Below are positions 4,742 to 5,381 of a stretch of DNA of 5,381 bases, piece after piece (position 1 is the first letter of the stretch; every line of letters starts with the position of its first letter). A program made the position numbers and the translations under genes. The notes beneath the pieces were generated by a model. It was not told the origin of the DNA. It saw only the letters and a program-made list of their open reading frames with translations, and made no database searches. Source of the DNA: GCA-016699105 sp036518915 (GTDB taxonomy: Bacteria > Patescibacteriota > Saccharimonadia > UBA4664); assembly GCA_036518915.1 (NCBI GenBank), contig DATDME010000056.1, forward strand, positions 1 to 5,381, in the 5' to 3' direction.

Positions 4742-5254
4742 ATGCGGATTGTCCTCATTGCTGCCCAAAGCGCCGATGGCTTCATTGCCCAAACCAATGA
4801 CCAACTGGTCAACTGGTCGTCTCAGGCCGATAAGGCCCTGTTCGTCCGCGTCACCAAGGAGCTGGGCACGCTGGTGATGGGCGCCCGTACCCTTGCGACG
4901 ATTGGCCGCGCCCTACCCGGCCGGCATACCATAGTTATGACGCATCACCCCGAGCGCATGATCGTGCCGAAAGTTGAAACCACCGCCGAAACTCCCGCCG
5001 AATTAGTGGCTCGCCTGGAAGCCGCCGGCACCCCGGGGCTAGCCGTCTGCGGCGGCGCCGAAATTTACACCCAGTTTATGCAGGCCGGCCTCGTTCAAGA
5101 ACTTTACCTCGTCACCGAGCCATTGGTATTTGGCCAAGGGCTGACCCTGTTCAATCAACCCATCGTCCAACGGTTTGAGCTCCTCGATAGTGAAGCCAAA
5201 GAGGGGAGCGTGATTAACCATTACCGGGTCAAAACCGAGGAGACCGCAGAATGA
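4742..5254 (+). CDS. folA: Dihydrofolate reductase
   Basis: A 170-residue DHFR-fold protein, slightly longer than E. coli DHFR (159), that should reduce dihydrofolate to tetrahydrofolate with NADPH, recycling the product of ThyA. Aligned features: IAAQSADGFIA at the start of the M20 loop, W25 followed five residues later by D30 (E. coli W22 and catalytic D27), F34 and T38 in the same helix, VMGARTLATIG (45-55), LPGR with R61 (E. coli R57, glutamate carboxylate), VCGGAEIYTQF (102-112) for the cofactor, and ELYLVTEP. Odd points: the E. coli R44 and T113 positions are Ala48 and Val124, the M20 loop is about two residues longer, and ADGFIA together with EPLVFGQGLTLF recalls the related RibD reductase domain. 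DHFR is preferred because W25, D30, F34, T38 and R61 are all kept and thyA is nearby. It is divergent from the acidic-protein gene. Confidence 0.85.
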   Translation: MRIVLIAAQSADGFIAQTNDQLVNWSSQADKALFVRVTKELGTLVMGARTLATIGRALPGRHTIVMTHHPERMIVPKVETTAETPAELVARLEAAGTPGLAVCGGAEIYTQFMQAGLVQELYLVTEPLVFGQGLTLFNQPIVQRFELLDSEAKEGSVINHYRVKTEETAE

Positions 5255-5275
5255 AAAACCGTCTATAGCCGCCTG

Positions 5276-5290
5276 GCCATCCGGGATGGC
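5276..5290. repeat. Short perfect hairpin after the DHFR gene
   Basis: GCCATC (5276-5281) and GATGGC (5285-5290) form a 6-bp stem around a 3-nt loop, 22 nt after the DHFR stop. No T-tract follows, so it is only a weak terminator candidate. It is the one fold seen in 5255-5381, a stretch where I find no supported gene. Confidence 0.35.
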
Positions 5291-5295
5291 GAATC

Positions 5296-5304
5296 TGATA
5301 TTAT
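5296..5304 (+). promoter_or_regulatory. Candidate extended -10 promoter facing out of the window
   Basis: TGATATTAT is an extended -10 (TG, one base, then TATTAT at 5299-5304), predicting a start near 5311 for a gene or RNA right of the window. The heptamer TATTATA (5299-5305) also gives a perfect TATAAT on the minus strand, which would fire antisense into the DHFR gene. No -35 is visible. No open reading frame begins within the remaining 70 bases. Confidence 0.35.
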
Positions 5305-5381
5305 AGAGCCATAACCCGAGCAATCCCGTGCGCCACCCGTAAGTCTCAAATAGTTGCCCATCACACCACCTAACCAAGGAT

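Noticed and set aside
4803..4818. Tandem 8-bp direct repeat AACTGGTC in the DHFR gene
   Set aside because: It encodes an ordinary QLVNW stretch; an 8-bp duplication would break the frame, so it is most likely chance.
5039..5377. 112-residue minus-strand frame running from the right edge into the DHFR gene
   Set aside because: It needs a TTG start, has no ribosome site or recognisable motif, and is mostly antisense to the DHFR gene.
1..5381. UGA recoding, CRISPR array, insertion sequence or defence system
   Set aside because: TGA ends thyA and the DHFR gene where their homologues end and is absent within the frames. No spaced direct repeats, transposase, nuclease or toxin motifs were seen; the MazG-like protein is the pyrophosphohydrolase, not a toxin-antitoxin component.

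Overview
The window is a compact, gene-dense stretch of bacterial chromosome carrying seven convincing genes and one very likely small gene. All three stop codons end genes here (TAA for the coiled-coil, SHMT-like, glycosylase and acidic genes; TGA for thyA and the DHFR gene; TAG for the MazG-like and glycosyltransferase genes), so the standard bacterial code applies. UGA is not recoded, as it is in some candidate phyla. Very short intergenic gaps, divergent forms of housekeeping enzymes, and tiny coiled-coil or acidic proteins suggest a reduced-genome bacterium of the Candidate Phyla Radiation (Patescibacteria), possibly Saccharibacteria. This placement is an inference from gene style, not from a marker gene.

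Layout. Positions 1-210 hold no clear gene: a perfect 13-bp GC-rich hairpin (9-38) and a good promoter (137-165). An apparent three-gene plus-strand operon follows: an 80-residue coiled-coil protein, thymidylate synthase (thyA) and a MazG-like nucleotide pyrophosphohydrolase, each overlapping the next by 8 and 4 bp. It runs tail-to-tail, with a 1-bp gap, into a minus-strand gene for a serine hydroxymethyltransferase-like PLP enzyme. That gene is divergent from a plus-strand 3-methyladenine DNA glycosylase, with only 19 bp between the start codons. The glycosylase gene overlaps by 19 bp, tail-to-tail, a minus-strand GT4-type glycosyltransferase, which is preceded in the same transcript by a 53-residue acidic protein. 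A plus-strand dihydrofolate reductase lies divergently beyond it. Positions 5255-5381 contain no supported gene, only a short hairpin and a possible extended -10 promoter.

How the genes fit together. ThyA consumes dUMP and methylene-tetrahydrofolate and yields dTMP and dihydrofolate; DHFR regenerates tetrahydrofolate; a working SHMT would reload the one-carbon unit; the MazG-like enzyme could supply dUMP or trim the dNTP pool. The window therefore looks like a dispersed thymidylate-cycle neighbourhood, with a DNA base-repair enzyme and an unrelated sugar transferase mixed in.

The most interesting points are regulatory and biochemical. The glycosylase and SHMT-like genes appear to share one symmetric -10 element that would give nearly or fully leaderless mRNAs in both directions, and the same -10/6-nt/ATG arrangement recurs at two other starts. 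The SHMT-like enzyme keeps the PLP residues but lacks the usual YAEGYPG segment with its catalytic glutamate, and ThyA lacks the usual Arg-Arg pair that holds the dUMP phosphate. I see no CRISPR array, insertion sequence, tRNA, rRNA or defence system.
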